A stretch of 64,000 nucleotides of DNA, taken from contig NZ_KV880637.1 in NCBI RefSeq assembly GCF_001907695.1, positions 496,001 through 560,000 of the forward strand, read 5' to 3'. Within the stretch, counting starts at the first letter, position 1. Each line of letters opens with the position of its first letter. A program made the translations under genes and the position numbers. Below, in pieces: positions 16,085-25,786 of this stretch. The DNA comes from Thalassospira sp. TSL5-1 (GTDB taxonomy: Bacteria; Pseudomonadota; Alphaproteobacteria; Rhodospirillales; Thalassospiraceae). The notes under the pieces were generated by a model, which searched no databases, was not told where the DNA came from, and worked only from the letters and a program-made list of their open reading frames with translations.

Positions 16085-17698
16085 ATGTCTGACAAGCGCG
16101 TCTATCTCTATGACAGTACCTTGCGCGATGGGCAACAGACCCAGGGCGTTGATTTTTCAGCCGCGGATAAAACCGCGATTGCCAAGGCACTGGACGAGCT
16201 GTCGATTGACTATATTGAAGGTGGCTGGCCCGGGGCAAACCCGACGGACGATGCCTTTTTTGCCAATCCACCCAAACTGAAAAATTCCCGCCTGACCGCC
16301 TTTGGAATGACACGGCGCGCCGGGCGCTCCGCCTCGAATGATCCGGGCCTGACGACGCTTATTCAGAATGCCCCGGTGGTGTGCATGGTGGGCAAAAGCT
16401 GGGATTTTCAGGTGACAGAGGCGCTGGGCATCGAACTTGATGAAAACCTGGCGATGATTTCGGAATCCGTTGCCCATGTAAAACAGCATAGCGAAGAAGT
16501 GCTGTTTGATGCCGAGCATTTCTTTGATGGTTACAAGGCCAACCGGGACTATGCCCTGTCGGCTATTCAGGCGGCCTATGATGCCGGGGCCCGCTGGGTT
16601 GTGTTGTGCGATACCAATGGCGGCACCCTGCCAGACGAGATTTTTGACATCGTGATCGATGTTTGCGCGCGCATTCCCGGCAGCCATGTGGGCATTCACT
16701 GCCACAATGATACCGAAAATGCGGTGGCGAACTCGCTGGCGGCGGTGCGCGCCGGGGCCCGGCAAATTCAGGGCACGCTGAATGGTTTGGGCGAACGGTG
16801 TGGCAATGCCAACCTGATTTCCATCATTCCGACCCTGATGCTGAAAATGGGATATGACGTGGGCATTTCGCCGGAACAACTGACCCAGTTGCGCCGGATT
16901 TCTTCTATTCTGGATGAACGCCTGAACCGCGAACCCATGCGCCAGTCCGCTTATGTTGGTGAATCCGCCTTTGCTCATAAGGGCGGCTTGCATGTGTCGG
17001 CGGTCGAGAAAAACCCGACCTGTTATGAACATATTGAACCGGAAAAGGTCGGTAATCAGCGCCATATTCTGGTTTCTGACCAGGCCGGGCGGTCCAATAT
17101 TCTCGCCCGTTTCCGTGAAATCGGGGTTGAGGTTGACCCGAAATCCGAAGCGGTTGGCAAGCTGGTGGAACTGGTCAAGCAGCGCGAGTTCGATGGTTAC
17201 GCCTATGATGGGGCCGAAGCCAGCTTCGAGCTTTTGGCCCGCAAGGCCATGGGCCAGCTGGAACGCTATTTCCGTGTGACGTCCTTTCGCGTGATCGACG
17301 AACGCCGCTGGGTGGATGAACAGGACGAACAGGTCATCACCATGTCCGAAGCGACTGTTAAGGTCGTGGTGGGGGATGAACAGTTCATGTCGGTGGCCGA
17401 AGGGAACGGTCCGGTTAACGCCCTGGATGCGGCGCTTCGTAAAGTGTTGCTGACCGTGCCGGAATACCGCGAAGTCATCGCTCCGATCGAACTGATAGAT
17501 TACAAGGTGCGCATCATAACCCGGGGTGATGGCACCCGTGCTGTCACCCGCGTGATGATCGAAAGCCGCGATGCCGAAGGCAACAGCTGGTCCACCGTGG
17601 GTGTTTCAACCAACATTATCGAGGCGTCCTATAACGCACTGCGCGATTCCATAAGCTATAAACTGTTCAAGGCCGGGATTCGTAGCCAGCATTCGTAA
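16085..17698 (+). CDS. cimA: Citramalate synthase
   Basis: Condenses pyruvate and acetyl-CoA to (R)-citramalate, the threonine-independent route to isoleucine. The 537-residue protein has an N-terminal HMGL-type TIM barrel with YDSTLRDGQQTQGVDFS near residue 8, metal ligands in GIHCHNDTENAVAN, and NGLGERCGNANL, followed by the LeuA-type allosteric dimer domain (residues 400-530). The length and the LRDGQQ variant separate CimA from 2-isopropylmalate synthase. The ATG at 16085 begins right at the barrel. It is followed by a strong terminator, so it is monocistronic. Confidence 0.93.
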   Translation: MSDKRVYLYDSTLRDGQQTQGVDFSAADKTAIAKALDELSIDYIEGGWPGANPTDDAFFANPPKLKNSRLTAFGMTRRAGRSASNDPGLTTLIQNAPVVCMVGKSWDFQVTEALGIELDENLAMISESVAHVKQHSEEVLFDAEHFFDGYKANRDYALSAIQAAYDAGARWVVLCDTNGGTLPDEIFDIVIDVCARIPGSHVGIHCHNDTENAVANSLAAVRAGARQIQGTLNGLGERCGNANLISIIPTLMLKMGYDVGISPEQLTQLRRISSILDERLNREPMRQSAYVGESAFAHKGGLHVSAVEKNPTCYEHIEPEKVGNQRHILVSDQAGRSNILARFREIGVEVDPKSEAVGKLVELVKQREFDGYAYDGAEASFELLARKAMGQLERYFRVTSFRVIDERRWVDEQDEQVITMSEATVKVVVGDEQFMSVAEGNGPVNALDAALRKVLLTVPEYREVIAPIELIDYKVRIITRGDGTRAVTRVMIESRDAEGNSWSTVGVSTNIIEASYNALRDSISYKLFKAGIRSQHS

Positions 17699-17752
17699 CG
17701 GTGCCGGGAAATATCGGTGCAGTCTTAAAGCAGACAGATGATTTTTGAGAAG

Positions 17753-17782
17753 CCAGCGGATCAAGGTCCGCTGGTTTTTTTT
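17753..17782 (+). terminator. Intrinsic terminator of cimA
   Basis: An eight-bp perfect stem (CCAGCGGA with TCCGCTGG), six-base loop, followed by eight T residues, 54 bases after the stop. Confidence 0.92.
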
Positions 17783-17985
17783 ATGGCCGTTTGAAAACTG
17801 TCAGTTCCGGAGCCTGTAGCGCCCGTAGAGCACGATCATGCCCGATTGCGATTATACTCTCGGGGGATGTTATATCCTGTGATGGATAATTCATAAAAAG
17901 AACAATTTTGGGTATATGTTTTTATGGAACCAGCCATTTAAAGTATTGACGCCGTTCGGAAAGCTGAATTTCTGGAAGATATGAC

Positions 17986-19689
17986 ATGACCCATGTGCCT
18001 ATTGGAATCGATCTCGGGACGACAAATTCTCTGGTTGCGGCTTTTATCGATGGGGAGCCAAAACTGATTCCCAATGCGCTGGGGAACTATTTGACCCCGT
18101 CGGTGGTCTCAATCGAGAATAATGAATTATTGGTCGGGCAGGCCGCGCGGGAAAGGTTGCTTACGCATCCGAAAAATACGGCTGCCGTTTTCAAACGCAA
18201 AATGGGCACGGATGCCAGTCTTCGTCTTGGCGGGGTTGCTTATTCGCCCGAGGATCTGTCATCGCTGGTCCTGGCAAAGTTGCGCCAGGATGCCGAGGCG
18301 TATCTGGGCTGCGAAATCCGTGATGTTGTTGTGTCGGTGCCGGCCTATTTTAACCAGACACAACGCCAGGCAACGAAAAATGCGTGTGCCTTGGCCGGGT
18401 TGAATCTGGTGCGCCTTGTTAACGAACCAACAGCCGCTGCCCTGGCCTATGGGGTGCATCAGCGCGATGCCGAAACCCAGTTCCTGGTTGTTGATCTGGG
18501 CGGAGGCACCTTTGATGTCACTATTCTGGAGATGTTTGACGGTGTCATGGAGGTCAAGGCTTCGTCTGGCGACGCCTTTTTGGGGGGCGAAGACTTTACC
18601 GAGGTTCTGGCCAAGCTGATTTGCGAGAAACTGGATTTTCCCTGGGCCAAACTCGGGGCAAATTTGCAGTCCGAAATCCGGGCGCGGGCGAATACCGCGA
18701 AAATCAGGCTGAGTGACGACGATGCCTGGACGGTCTCCCTGCAAATCAAAAATGAAATGCACGAAATCGTTCTCAGTCGCCAGGCCTTTGAAGAGGCCGC
18801 GAAACCGATCCTGCGTCGTATGCTGGTGCCGATCGAACGGTGCATGTATGACACAGGGCTGGATCATCATGCGCTTGACCGTATTCTTTTGGTCGGCGGT
18901 GCGACCAGAATGCCGATGGTGCGGCATATGGTGACGCGATGTTTTTCCAAATTCCCCGAATTCGAGATTGACCCGGACCACGCGGTGGCGTTGGGGGCGG
19001 CGGTTCAGGCAGCCCTGGCAAGCGAGGACCGCGCACTTGATGATATTGTTGTCACGGATGTCAGTCCGTTTTCCGTGGGGATCGACGTTTCCGAAGAATT
19101 GCCCGATGGCAAATGTGTGCATGGCCTGTTTGCGCCAATTATTGAGAGAAATACGCCCCTTCCCGCCAGCCGGAACGAGGTGTTCTATGCGAGGAATGCG
19201 CGACAGCGCAGCGTGAGTACCAAAATTTATCAGGGTGAATCGGCGTATGTGTCGGAAAATGTCCTTCTTGGTAAGTTTCGGGTGAAATTGCCAAGAAAGC
19301 TTGACGAAGCGGAATGCGTCGATTTGCTGATAACGTATGATACCTCGGGGCTTCTGGAAGTTGAGGCAACCGTCCTGAGCACCGGGGAAAAAACCGGTAT
19401 GGTGATTGAGGCGCTGGCGGATGGATTGTCGGAACAGGATGTGGCGGCGCGATTGGAAAAGATGAAAGCCTTGAAAGTTCATCCGCGCGACAACGAGGTC
19501 AATCAGGCCTTGCTCTCCCGGCTAAGGCGCGTTCACGAGATGGCACTGGGAAACACCCGCTCACAAATTCTCACGATGATTGCGCAGTTTGATGCGGTTT
19601 TGAACGGACGGGATCCGAAGGAAATCGAGCGTGTGAGAGGTGAATTGGAAGAGATACTGGACGCGTTTGATGACCTCTATGTCAGCTAG
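17986..19689 (+). CDS. hscC: HscC-type Hsp70 chaperone
   Basis: A 567-residue Hsp70. The ATPase domain motifs are complete: GIDLGTTNSLV at the N-terminus, VNEPTAAALAYG and VVDLGGGTFDVTILE near residues 145-180, and ILLVGGATRMPMV near residue 305. The substrate-binding domain (VTDVSPFSVGIDV onward) is followed by a short, atypical C-terminal helical region without the DnaK acidic tail. Size and these features match HscC (E. coli YbeW) rather than DnaK or HscA. The start at 17986 follows GGAAG by about eight bases. The downstream gene overlaps it and has a J-like N-terminus, the same pairing as hscC with djlB/djlC in E. coli. Clients are unknown. Confidence 0.88.
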   Translation: MTHVPIGIDLGTTNSLVAAFIDGEPKLIPNALGNYLTPSVVSIENNELLVGQAARERLLTHPKNTAAVFKRKMGTDASLRLGGVAYSPEDLSSLVLAKLRQDAEAYLGCEIRDVVVSVPAYFNQTQRQATKNACALAGLNLVRLVNEPTAAALAYGVHQRDAETQFLVVDLGGGTFDVTILEMFDGVMEVKASSGDAFLGGEDFTEVLAKLICEKLDFPWAKLGANLQSEIRARANTAKIRLSDDDAWTVSLQIKNEMHEIVLSRQAFEEAAKPILRRMLVPIERCMYDTGLDHHALDRILLVGGATRMPMVRHMVTRCFSKFPEFEIDPDHAVALGAAVQAALASEDRALDDIVVTDVSPFSVGIDVSEELPDGKCVHGLFAPIIERNTPLPASRNEVFYARNARQRSVSTKIYQGESAYVSENVLLGKFRVKLPRKLDEAECVDLLITYDTSGLLEVEATVLSTGEKTGMVIEALADGLSEQDVAARLEKMKALKVHPRDNEVNQALLSRLRRVHEMALGNTRSQILTMIAQFDAVLNGRDPKEIERVRGELEEILDAFDDLYVS

Positions 19690-20971
19690 TTGGCCCTGGT
19701 CCGTGCTTGGCTTGTTCGGCCCGACGGATGAACGGGCCGTGAAAAAGGCCTATGCGCTGCGGTTAAGAGAGATCGACAGGCAGGATGCCGAAGAATTCCA
19801 GCAGTTGCGCGAAGCTTATGATATGGCCAGATCTCTGGCGCGTGATATTGCCCGGCATGACGAGGTTTCGAGAGAGGAACCGTATTTTGAGAAGAGCGGG
19901 CAAGGAGCTAAACAATGGCGGCCTTGCGGGGGGGGAGGCGAATATTTTGATGATGCCGTCAAAGTAGAAGATGTGGCCTGGTCAGAATTGGAGAACCCGG
20001 ATCGGCATGCCGATGGCAATGCTGATGTTTCTTTGTCTCAGGCGGAAACGTCTTTATCTGCTTCCCGGTCCGATTTTGCCGTGCGTGTGCATCAGATCAA
20101 AAACTGTACTTTTGACAAGAAAGAGGCGGATCACTTTAAATCCATTCTTGATCAGCTCTTGGCGGATTATCCGCAGCGCAAGGAAGACGTCGAAAATACC
20201 GTGATGGGTGTTCTTTCGGAAAAGATGAACCAGGATCCATCTTTTGTATTGTCTAAAGAATATGTTGCCCTTTTCGAGGATCATTTCAAATGGGCTTCTG
20301 ATGGTGTCCGTTTTTTGAAAAAAACAGAGAAAATCGACGTATCCGGAATGCTTTTTTCGTCTATCGCAAAACGCAAAACGGATTTTTTGTTTTTTATACT
20401 CAAAGCCAGGTCTGGGTGGGTCTCATCTTTTTTTATATTTCCACTAAAAATACTTTTTTACGTTTCACTTTTTGTTTTTATGTTTTTTTCACATTGTCTC
20501 ATATTTGTTCTCGGTTTTCTCTTTCTTCGTTCCGAAAATGTAACGCCGATAGATCACAAGTTCAGAAAGGTTTTTTCTATCGGCGTTTATAGAAATAATT
20601 TTGGCAACTTTGTTCTCTGGTTGCGGGGGGCTTTTTTGTTTCTTGCCCTTTGTCAGGTCTCTGTTTGGTGGACGGATCGTACCGGGACATCGAATATTGA
20701 GCTTCAAAGATGGTTTACAGCAATTGTCCTGTTTGTCGCGTTTATGTATGCCGTGAGAATTTCGAGTGAGATTCTCTCCCGGGCCTCAATTATTATAATT
20801 CAACAGGTTCGGGATGCTGTCCGTGACTATTTCGTGTTTGGCCCCGATTTTTTGACAGATACCTGGCGGCCCACATCCGAGAATTGGTGGCTGTGGATAC
20901 AGATTGTGGTTCTTTTTGTCGTCTCACTGATCTTTTTATTTTTAAATACATCTGCTGATGTGGTGAATTGA
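19679..20971 (+). CDS. Membrane-anchored J-domain-like protein (DjlB-like)
   Basis: About 430 residues. The N-terminus, SWPWSVLGLFGPTDERAVKKAYALRL then FQQLREAYDMA, has the layout of a J domain, but the HPD tripeptide between helices II and III is replaced by roughly IDR. A charged low-complexity middle is followed by about four transmembrane segments (near residues 245-280, 315-332, 346-364 and 403-423). The reading frame overlaps the end of hscC; ATG at 19679 is chosen as giving the J-like start, with 19640 and 19670 as alternatives. It is probably the membrane cofactor of HscC. The second half is clearly more AT-rich than flanking genes, a sign of looser constraint or transfer. Confidence 0.72.
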   Translation: MSASWPWSVLGLFGPTDERAVKKAYALRLREIDRQDAEEFQQLREAYDMARSLARDIARHDEVSREEPYFEKSGQGAKQWRPCGGGGEYFDDAVKVEDVAWSELENPDRHADGNADVSLSQAETSLSASRSDFAVRVHQIKNCTFDKKEADHFKSILDQLLADYPQRKEDVENTVMGVLSEKMNQDPSFVLSKEYVALFEDHFKWASDGVRFLKKTEKIDVSGMLFSSIAKRKTDFLFFILKARSGWVSSFFIFPLKILFYVSLFVFMFFSHCLIFVLGFLFLRSENVTPIDHKFRKVFSIGVYRNNFGNFVLWLRGAFLFLALCQVSVWWTDRTGTSNIELQRWFTAIVLFVAFMYAVRISSEILSRASIIIIQQVRDAVRDYFVFGPDFLTDTWRPTSENWWLWIQIVVLFVVSLIFLFLNTSADVVN

Positions 20972-21108
20972 CATAGCGGGCCAGTCAGCAGGTAGCGGCC
21001 CTGATCGCGGTTTTTGCTCAGGATGGGCGGCGTGTAAAAGGGCGCTTCGTCCTCCCACCACGGATGCTGGCATATAGGGAAAGGATTTGCTAAAGAGGCG
21101 GACCGAAT
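20972..21108 (-). pseudogene. Short orphan coding-like stretch, possible gene remnant
   Basis: Read leftward, this stretch has no stop and strongly biased codons. It encodes CQHPWWEDEAPFYTPPIL followed by SKNRDQGRYLLTGPLC, but there is no start codon and a TAA sits just before it at 21109-21111. The frame simply continues into antisense of the J-like gene. It may be the leftover of a gene cut when the hscC pair arrived. The parent family was not recognised. Confidence 0.3.
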
Positions 21109-21144
21109 TTAGCGAATTTCGCGCGCAACTGGAGAATCCCGGAC

Positions 21145-21930
21145 ATGAGCGGCAGCCCCGGCAAGGTGGATGTATCAAGAACAGGTGGTGTGGAAAATCC
21201 GCCGGTGATCATTCTGATCGAACCGCAGCTTGGTGACAATATTGGCAAGGCGGCCCGCGCCATGCTCAATTGTGGTCTGGTGGAATTGCGTCTGGTGCGC
21301 CCGCGGGATGGCTGGCCCAATGAAAAGGCGGTCGCCAATGCCTCGGGTGCCGATATTGTTATTGAAAATACCCGGATTTTCGAGCGCGAAGAAGATGCGC
21401 TGGCCGATTTGAACCGCATTTACGTGACGACAGCGCGCACCCGCGATGCGGTAAAACCGGTTTTCACCCCGCGCGGTCTTGGCCCGGAAATGCGGGCCAA
21501 TATTGCCCGTCACGAAAAAGTGGGCGTGATGTTTGGTCCCGAACGCACCGGGGTGCGCAACGAACATGTTGCGATGGCTGATGCGGTGGTGACGGTGCCG
21601 CTTAATCCCGGTTTTACCTCGCTTAACCTGGCACAGGCGGTGTTGCTGATTGGCTATGAATGGTGGCAGGCCGGGGTGGATGTGCCTGATTACCAGATGA
21701 TGCTCAATGATTCCTTCCCCGCCACCCGTGACGAGGTGGAACGCATGTTTGTGCATATGGAAGAAGAGCTTGATGAATCTGGTTTCTTCCGGGTGGCTGA
21801 AAAACGACCGGCCATGATGCGCAATATTCGCAATATCTTTAATCGTGTTGGCATCACCCATCAGGAAGTTCAAACCATTCGCGGGATGCTGGTCGCATTG
21901 CGTGGCGGGAAACACAAACCCCGCACCTGA
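21145..21930 (+). CDS. trmJ: tRNA (cytidine/uridine-2'-O)-methyltransferase TrmJ
   Basis: SpoU-class knotted methyltransferase of 261 residues that 2'-O-methylates position 32 of tRNAs using SAM. The three family motifs are present: IEPQLGDNIGKAARAMLNCG (residues 29-48), VGVMFGPERTGVRNEH, and VPLNPGFTSLNLAQAV. The C-terminal extension past the SpoU core, including the MMRNIRNIFNR block, is that of TrmJ rather than TrmL. The ATG at 21145 follows GGAG with a ten-base spacer. Terminator follows. Confidence 0.92.
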   Translation: MSGSPGKVDVSRTGGVENPPVIILIEPQLGDNIGKAARAMLNCGLVELRLVRPRDGWPNEKAVANASGADIVIENTRIFEREEDALADLNRIYVTTARTRDAVKPVFTPRGLGPEMRANIARHEKVGVMFGPERTGVRNEHVAMADAVVTVPLNPGFTSLNLAQAVLLIGYEWWQAGVDVPDYQMMLNDSFPATRDEVERMFVHMEEELDESGFFRVAEKRPAMMRNIRNIFNRVGITHQEVQTIRGMLVALRGGKHKPRT

Positions 21931-21955
21931 CAGATAGTCTGATACTGCGTTTTCG

Positions 21956-21983
21956 ACACCCGGCCCTGTGCCGGGTGTTTTTG
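21956..21983 (+). terminator. Intrinsic terminator of trmJ
   Basis: A nine-bp stem (ACACCCGGC with GCCGGGTGT) with a five-base loop and a T-rich 3' side, 25 bases after the stop. Confidence 0.9.
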
Positions 21984-22125
21984 TTCGCGGCTGCGGGTGG
22001 ACCAGAAGCATTGATGGAAAGGTTATATTTTGTTTAACTTTAAAGTCTTCCTGGTTGCATTAAACTCGATGTGATCAGGGCAGCATTCGGGGATGGTGTC
22101 GCAAAGGCCTTTTCAGGGGATGGGG

Positions 22126-24225
22126 ATGAAAAGCTTTTTGAATTTGTCGGTGAAAATACAGCTTCTTATTGCGATGGTCGGGCTGTCATTAACCGCTATT
22201 GCGGCGGTGCTGGGGGTGACGCAAGTCCAGTCTTTTCAAACCATCCGCAAAATTTCCGTCGAGAATGCCTATGAGCAGGCCTCGCGCTTTGCCAGCGTGG
22301 TTTCCGAGGATATGAATACCGCTGCCGAAGTTGCGCGCAGCACTGCCGGGGCTCTGAAGGGGCTTGTACTTTCGGGCAAGCCCGACCGCGATATCGCAGC
22401 GGCGATTGTGAGCGAAAATTTGCAGGAGCATCCGACAATTTTTGCAATGGGCACCTTGTGGGAGCCAAACGCCTTTGACAATGCCGATGCCGACAATGCC
22501 AATATTGCCGGAAGTGATGCAGAAGGGCGGTTTGCGCCCTATTTTTTTCGCGATGCGGCCGGCAAGATTGATGTCACGCCGCTGGTCGGGTTTGACACGC
22601 CGGGGGATGGCGACTGGTGGCTGGTGCCCCGCAATGAACGTCGTGAATCGATTGTCGAGCCCTATATTTACCCGGTAAACGGGGCTGATGTGCTGATGAC
22701 AACAATTTCAGCACCGATCTATCAGGACCAACCGGGCAGCAAGGTAATGGGCGCGGTCACGGTGGATGTGGCGCTGAAAACCCTGGAAAACATCATTCAG
22801 CAGATTGATCTACCCGCAGGGGGCATCGCCACCCTGATTTCGGAAAAGGGATATATTGTTGCCCATAGCGACAGTGCACTGGTGGGCAGGAATATTCTTG
22901 ATATTTATCCGGAGCTTGGAACGGCGCTGGGTCAAGTGAAGCAGGGAAATGTATTTCAGCAGGAACTTGCGCTCGGGCAGGACAAGGACGCGTTTTTTAC
23001 GGTGTTTTCGCCAATTTCCATTGGCCGGACCGGCACGAACTGGTCCATCGGGATTGTGAATCCGATGAATGCCGTGCTGGCGGAGGCCAATAACCAGTTA
23101 ACCGCCGCCCTGATTGTTGGCTTGTTGTCGGTCATTGTGGTTGCCGGTGTTGCCCTGTGGCTGGGGGGCACATTGGGGCGCCCGGTTCAGCGCATGACCG
23201 AAAGCATGAGCCTGCTGGCCGGGAACCGCACAAACATTGATATTCCCTTTACCGACCGCGAAAACGAATTTGGCGATATGGCCCGGGCTGTTGAAGTGTT
23301 TCGGGAAAATGCCATGCGTGTGCGTGCCGCCGAGGAGGAAAAACACCGTGCCGACCGGGAAGCCGAACAGCGCCGTCGTGCCCATCTTAATGAACTGGCC
23401 GATACGTTTGAGCGCTCCGTCGGTGCGGTGGCCCAGTCAGTTGGCGGGGCGGCAGAGCAGCTTTCCCATGCGTCGGGTCGTATGAACCAGATTGCGGTGG
23501 ATACCCGCAGCCAGGCCGCCGCCGTCAATGAAGCGGCGGAGGAGGCATCGGGCAATGTGCAAACGGTGGCTTCTGCCACAGAAGAACTTTCTGCCTCCAT
23601 TCGCGAAATATCGACCCAGGTTTCCCAATCCAACGAAATCGCCAGTAATGCCGTTGATGAGGCCAATCGCACGACCGAACTGGTGAGCGGCCTTGCCGAT
23701 GCGTCGGAAAAAATTGGCGATGTGGTCACACTGATTCAGGAGATTGCCGCCCAGACCAACCTTTTGGCCCTGAATGCGACAATCGAGGCGGCCCGTGCAG
23801 GCGATGCCGGCAAGGGTTTTGCCGTGGTGGCCAACGAGGTGAAAAACCTTGCCAGCCAGACAGCTCGGGCAACGGACGAGATTTCGGGCCAGATTGGCGG
23901 TATTCAGGGGGCCACGCGCGAGGCGGTGGGCGCGATTGGCGGTATCAGCGAGACCATTCGCCGTATTAGTGAGATCGCCGCAACGATTTCGGCTGCAGTA
24001 GAGCAGCAGGGGGCCGCGACCGAGGAAATCTCGCGCAATGTCAGCCAGGCGGCGCACGGAACCTCGCAGGTCACAGCAACCATTGGCGATGTTACCACAT
24101 CAACAGGCATGGTCGGCGATGCTGCCAGCGAAGTTGCCGAGGCCTCGCGGGAATTGACCGGGCAGGCCGCCAGCCTGCGTGAACAGGTTGAGGGATTTTT
24201 GCGTGAAATCCGGGTTGAGGAATAA
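22126..24225 (+). CDS. Methyl-accepting chemotaxis protein
   Basis: A 699-residue transmembrane chemoreceptor. It has an N-terminal membrane segment (residues 9-31), a periplasmic double-Cache-like sensor of about 290 residues containing GDWWLVPR and WSIGIVNP, a second membrane segment near residues 325-348, a HAMP domain, and the cytoplasmic signalling hairpin with the conserved tip [21 protein letters not shown]. There is no CheR-docking pentapeptide at the C-terminus. The ATG at 22126 is preferred because AGGGG lies at a proper distance; 22093 and 22120 are alternatives. It feeds the Che system encoded at 34.5-41.4 kb or another one in the genome. The ligand is unknown. Confidence 0.93.
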   Translation: MKSFLNLSVKIQLLIAMVGLSLTAIAAVLGVTQVQSFQTIRKISVENAYEQASRFASVVSEDMNTAAEVARSTAGALKGLVLSGKPDRDIAAAIVSENLQEHPTIFAMGTLWEPNAFDNADADNANIAGSDAEGRFAPYFFRDAAGKIDVTPLVGFDTPGDGDWWLVPRNERRESIVEPYIYPVNGADVLMTTISAPIYQDQPGSKVMGAVTVDVALKTLENIIQQIDLPAGGIATLISEKGYIVAHSDSALVGRNILDIYPELGTALGQVKQGNVFQQELALGQDKDAFFTVFSPISIGRTGTNWSIGIVNPMNAVLAEANNQLTAALIVGLLSVIVVAGVALWLGGTLGRPVQRMTESMSLLAGNRTNIDIPFTDRENEFGDMARAVEVFRENAMRVRAAEEEKHRADREAEQRRRAHLNELADTFERSVGAVAQSVGGAAEQLSHASGRMNQIAVDTRSQAAAVNEAAEEASGNVQTVASATEELSASIREISTQVSQSNEIASNAVDEANRTTELVSGLADASEKIGDVVTLIQEIAAQTNLLALNATIEAARAGDAGKGFAVVANEVKNLASQTARATDEISGQIGGIQGATREAVGAIGGISETIRRISEIAATISAAVEQQGAATEEISRNVSQAAHGTSQVTATIGDVTTSTGMVGDAASEVAEASRELTGQAASLREQVEGFLREIRVEE

Positions 24226-24271
24226 AACCGTGCGGTGATGACGGAGGACAAACCTGTCAGGCACGCAACGC

Positions 24272-24304
24272 AAGGCACCTGTGGGGTAAACAGGTGCCTT
24301 TTCG
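24272..24304 (+). terminator. Intrinsic terminator of the chemoreceptor gene
   Basis: A perfect 11-bp stem (AAGGCACCTGT with ACAGGTGCCTT), seven-base loop, then TTC. It ends right at the -35 box of the next gene. Confidence 0.85.
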
Positions 24305-24305
24305 T

Positions 24306-24333
24306 TTGACTCTCGGGCAATGATCTCTATATT
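24306..24333 (+). promoter_or_regulatory. Sigma-70 type promoter of rpsD
   Basis: TTGACT at 24306-24311 and TATATT at 24328-24333 with a 16-base spacer, about 115 bases upstream of rpsD. It directly follows the chemoreceptor terminator. Confidence 0.6.
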
Positions 24334-24447
24334 GCGCCTCACTTCCGAGAAAGCGGGTCGTGGCAAAAGTCTGCGGCCCCGTTCTGTATTGTGATGGATA
24401 CAGAAACTATCGGGACAACAAAGCACTTTAAAAAAGCGAGTTTTAGA

Positions 24448-25065
24448 ATGTCGAAACGTATTGCTGCCAAGCATAAAATTGACCGCCGCCTTGGTGTTAA
24501 CCTGTGGGGCCGTTCCAAATCGCCGCTGAACAAGCGCGAATATGCACCGGGCATGCACGGCGCAACCCGCCGTAAAAAACCGACCGATTATGGTACCCAG
24601 CTTTTCGCCAAACAGCAGCTCAAGGGCTACTATGGCAACATTTCCGAAAAGCAGTTCCTGCGTTACTACAAAGAAGCATCGCGTCGCCCGGGTGATACCT
24701 CGGAAACCCTGGTTGGTATCCTGGAAACCCGTCTGGACGCCGTTGTTTACCGCATGAAATTCGTCCCGACCGTTTTTGCATCGCGTCAGTTCGTGAACCA
24801 CGGCCATATCCTGGTCAACGGCAAGAAGGTCACCATTCCTTCTTACCTGGTGAAGGAAGGCGACGTTGTTGAAGTCAAATCGGCTTCGCGCGAAATCCCG
24901 ATGGTGATGGAAGCTGCTACCCTGGCAGAACGTGATATTCCTGAATATCTCGACGTTGACGCGAAGGCTTTCAAAGGCACCTTCGTTCGCGTCCCGAAAT
25001 TCTCGGAAATCCCGTACCCGGTTCAGATGCAGCCGAACCTGGTTATCGAATTCTATTCGCGTTAA
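24448..25065 (+). CDS. rpsD: 30S ribosomal protein S4
   Basis: A 205-residue S4 protein, a primary 16S rRNA binder. It opens with the alphaproteobacterial-type start [16 protein letters not shown], then [19 protein letters not shown]. The S4 RNA-binding domain ([13 protein letters not shown] and [16 protein letters not shown]) covers residues 95-160, and the protein ends in VIEFYSR. The start at 24448 is set by the family N-terminus; an in-frame ATG 57 bases upstream would add an unrelated extension. It stands outside any ribosomal operon, as is common for rpsD in alphaproteobacteria, with its own promoter and terminator. Confidence 0.97.
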   Translation: MSKRIAAKHKIDRRLGVNLWGRSKSPLNKREYAPGMHGATRRKKPTDYGTQLFAKQQLKGYYGNISEKQFLRYYKEASRRPGDTSETLVGILETRLDAVVYRMKFVPTVFASRQFVNHGHILVNGKKVTIPSYLVKEGDVVEVKSASREIPMVMEAATLAERDIPEYLDVDAKAFKGTFVRVPKFSEIPYPVQMQPNLVIEFYSR

Positions 25066-25100
25066 TCTGCCCCGCAGATTACGCCGAATTCGGACAGAAG

Positions 25101-25129
25101 CGCCCGCTGGTTTCAGCGGGCGTTTTTTT
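25101..25129 (+). terminator. Intrinsic terminator of rpsD
   Basis: A perfect nine-bp GC-rich stem (CGCCCGCTG with CAGCGGGCG), four-base loop and seven T residues. Confidence 0.95.
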
Positions 25130-25250
25130 GTGCGCGGGCCGGATTGTCAGTTTGTCGATATTCAGGCAGGATGGCGCGTAAACGAGGACGACCTCGCCCG
25201 TTGCGGGATAAAATCGTTCGGGACGACCCGGCAATCATTACGAGGTCGCC

Positions 25251-25700
25251 ATGCGCACGACACTGGACCGTATCCGTCACGCCCTTTCCTTTGAAATTAT
25301 CGGTTTGCTGATTGTCATCCCCCTGGGCGGATGGGTGTTTGATTTTGGCATGGCCGAGGTGGGTGTTGTCGCCCTTGTCAGTGCCACCATCGCCACATTG
25401 TGGAATTATCTGTTCAATCTGGTGTTTGATCACATCCTGCGCCGCCTTAAGGGGGATACCGTCAAATCACTGGCCCTGCGCGTGTTTCATGCCATTACCT
25501 TCGAGGCCGGTTTGTTAACCGTGCTGATGCCGTTTATCGCCTGGTATCTGGATGTCAGCCTGTGGCATGCCTTTACGATGGATATATCGTTTTCGGCCTT
25601 TTATCTGGTTTATGCCTTTGTCTTTAACTGGGCTTATGACGTGATCTTTCCCGTGCCGACACAGGGCGGGAACAGCGATTACGCTCAACAGGGGCGGTAG
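25251..25700 (+). CDS. PACE-family multidrug/biocide efflux transporter
   Basis: A 149-residue membrane protein with four transmembrane segments built from two tandem bacterial-transmembrane-pair (BTP) units. The duplicated signatures RIRHALSFEIIGL (residues 8-20) and RVFHAITFEAGLL (residues 76-88) each start a unit. This is the layout of PACE pumps such as AceI, which export chlorhexidine and, naturally, short diamines. It converges on grxD with a shared hairpin between. No adjacent LysR regulator, which often accompanies this family, is seen. Confidence 0.9.
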   Translation: MRTTLDRIRHALSFEIIGLLIVIPLGGWVFDFGMAEVGVVALVSATIATLWNYLFNLVFDHILRRLKGDTVKSLALRVFHAITFEAGLLTVLMPFIAWYLDVSLWHAFTMDISFSAFYLVYAFVFNWAYDVIFPVPTQGGNSDYAQQGR

Positions 25701-25727
25701 CGTAATGCCCGGCATTTTGTTGGCATA

Positions 25728-25765
25728 AAAAAAACACGCCAGAGGTGCCCCCTGACGTGTTTTTG
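25728..25765. terminator. Bidirectional terminator between PACE gene and grxD
   Basis: Stem ACACG-CAG pairing with CTG-CGTGT around one mismatch, flanked by an A tract on the left (25728-25735) and a T tract on the right (25760-25764), so it can act on both strands. Confidence 0.8.
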
Positions 25766-25786
25766 CATAATTCAAGGCCTGAAGGA

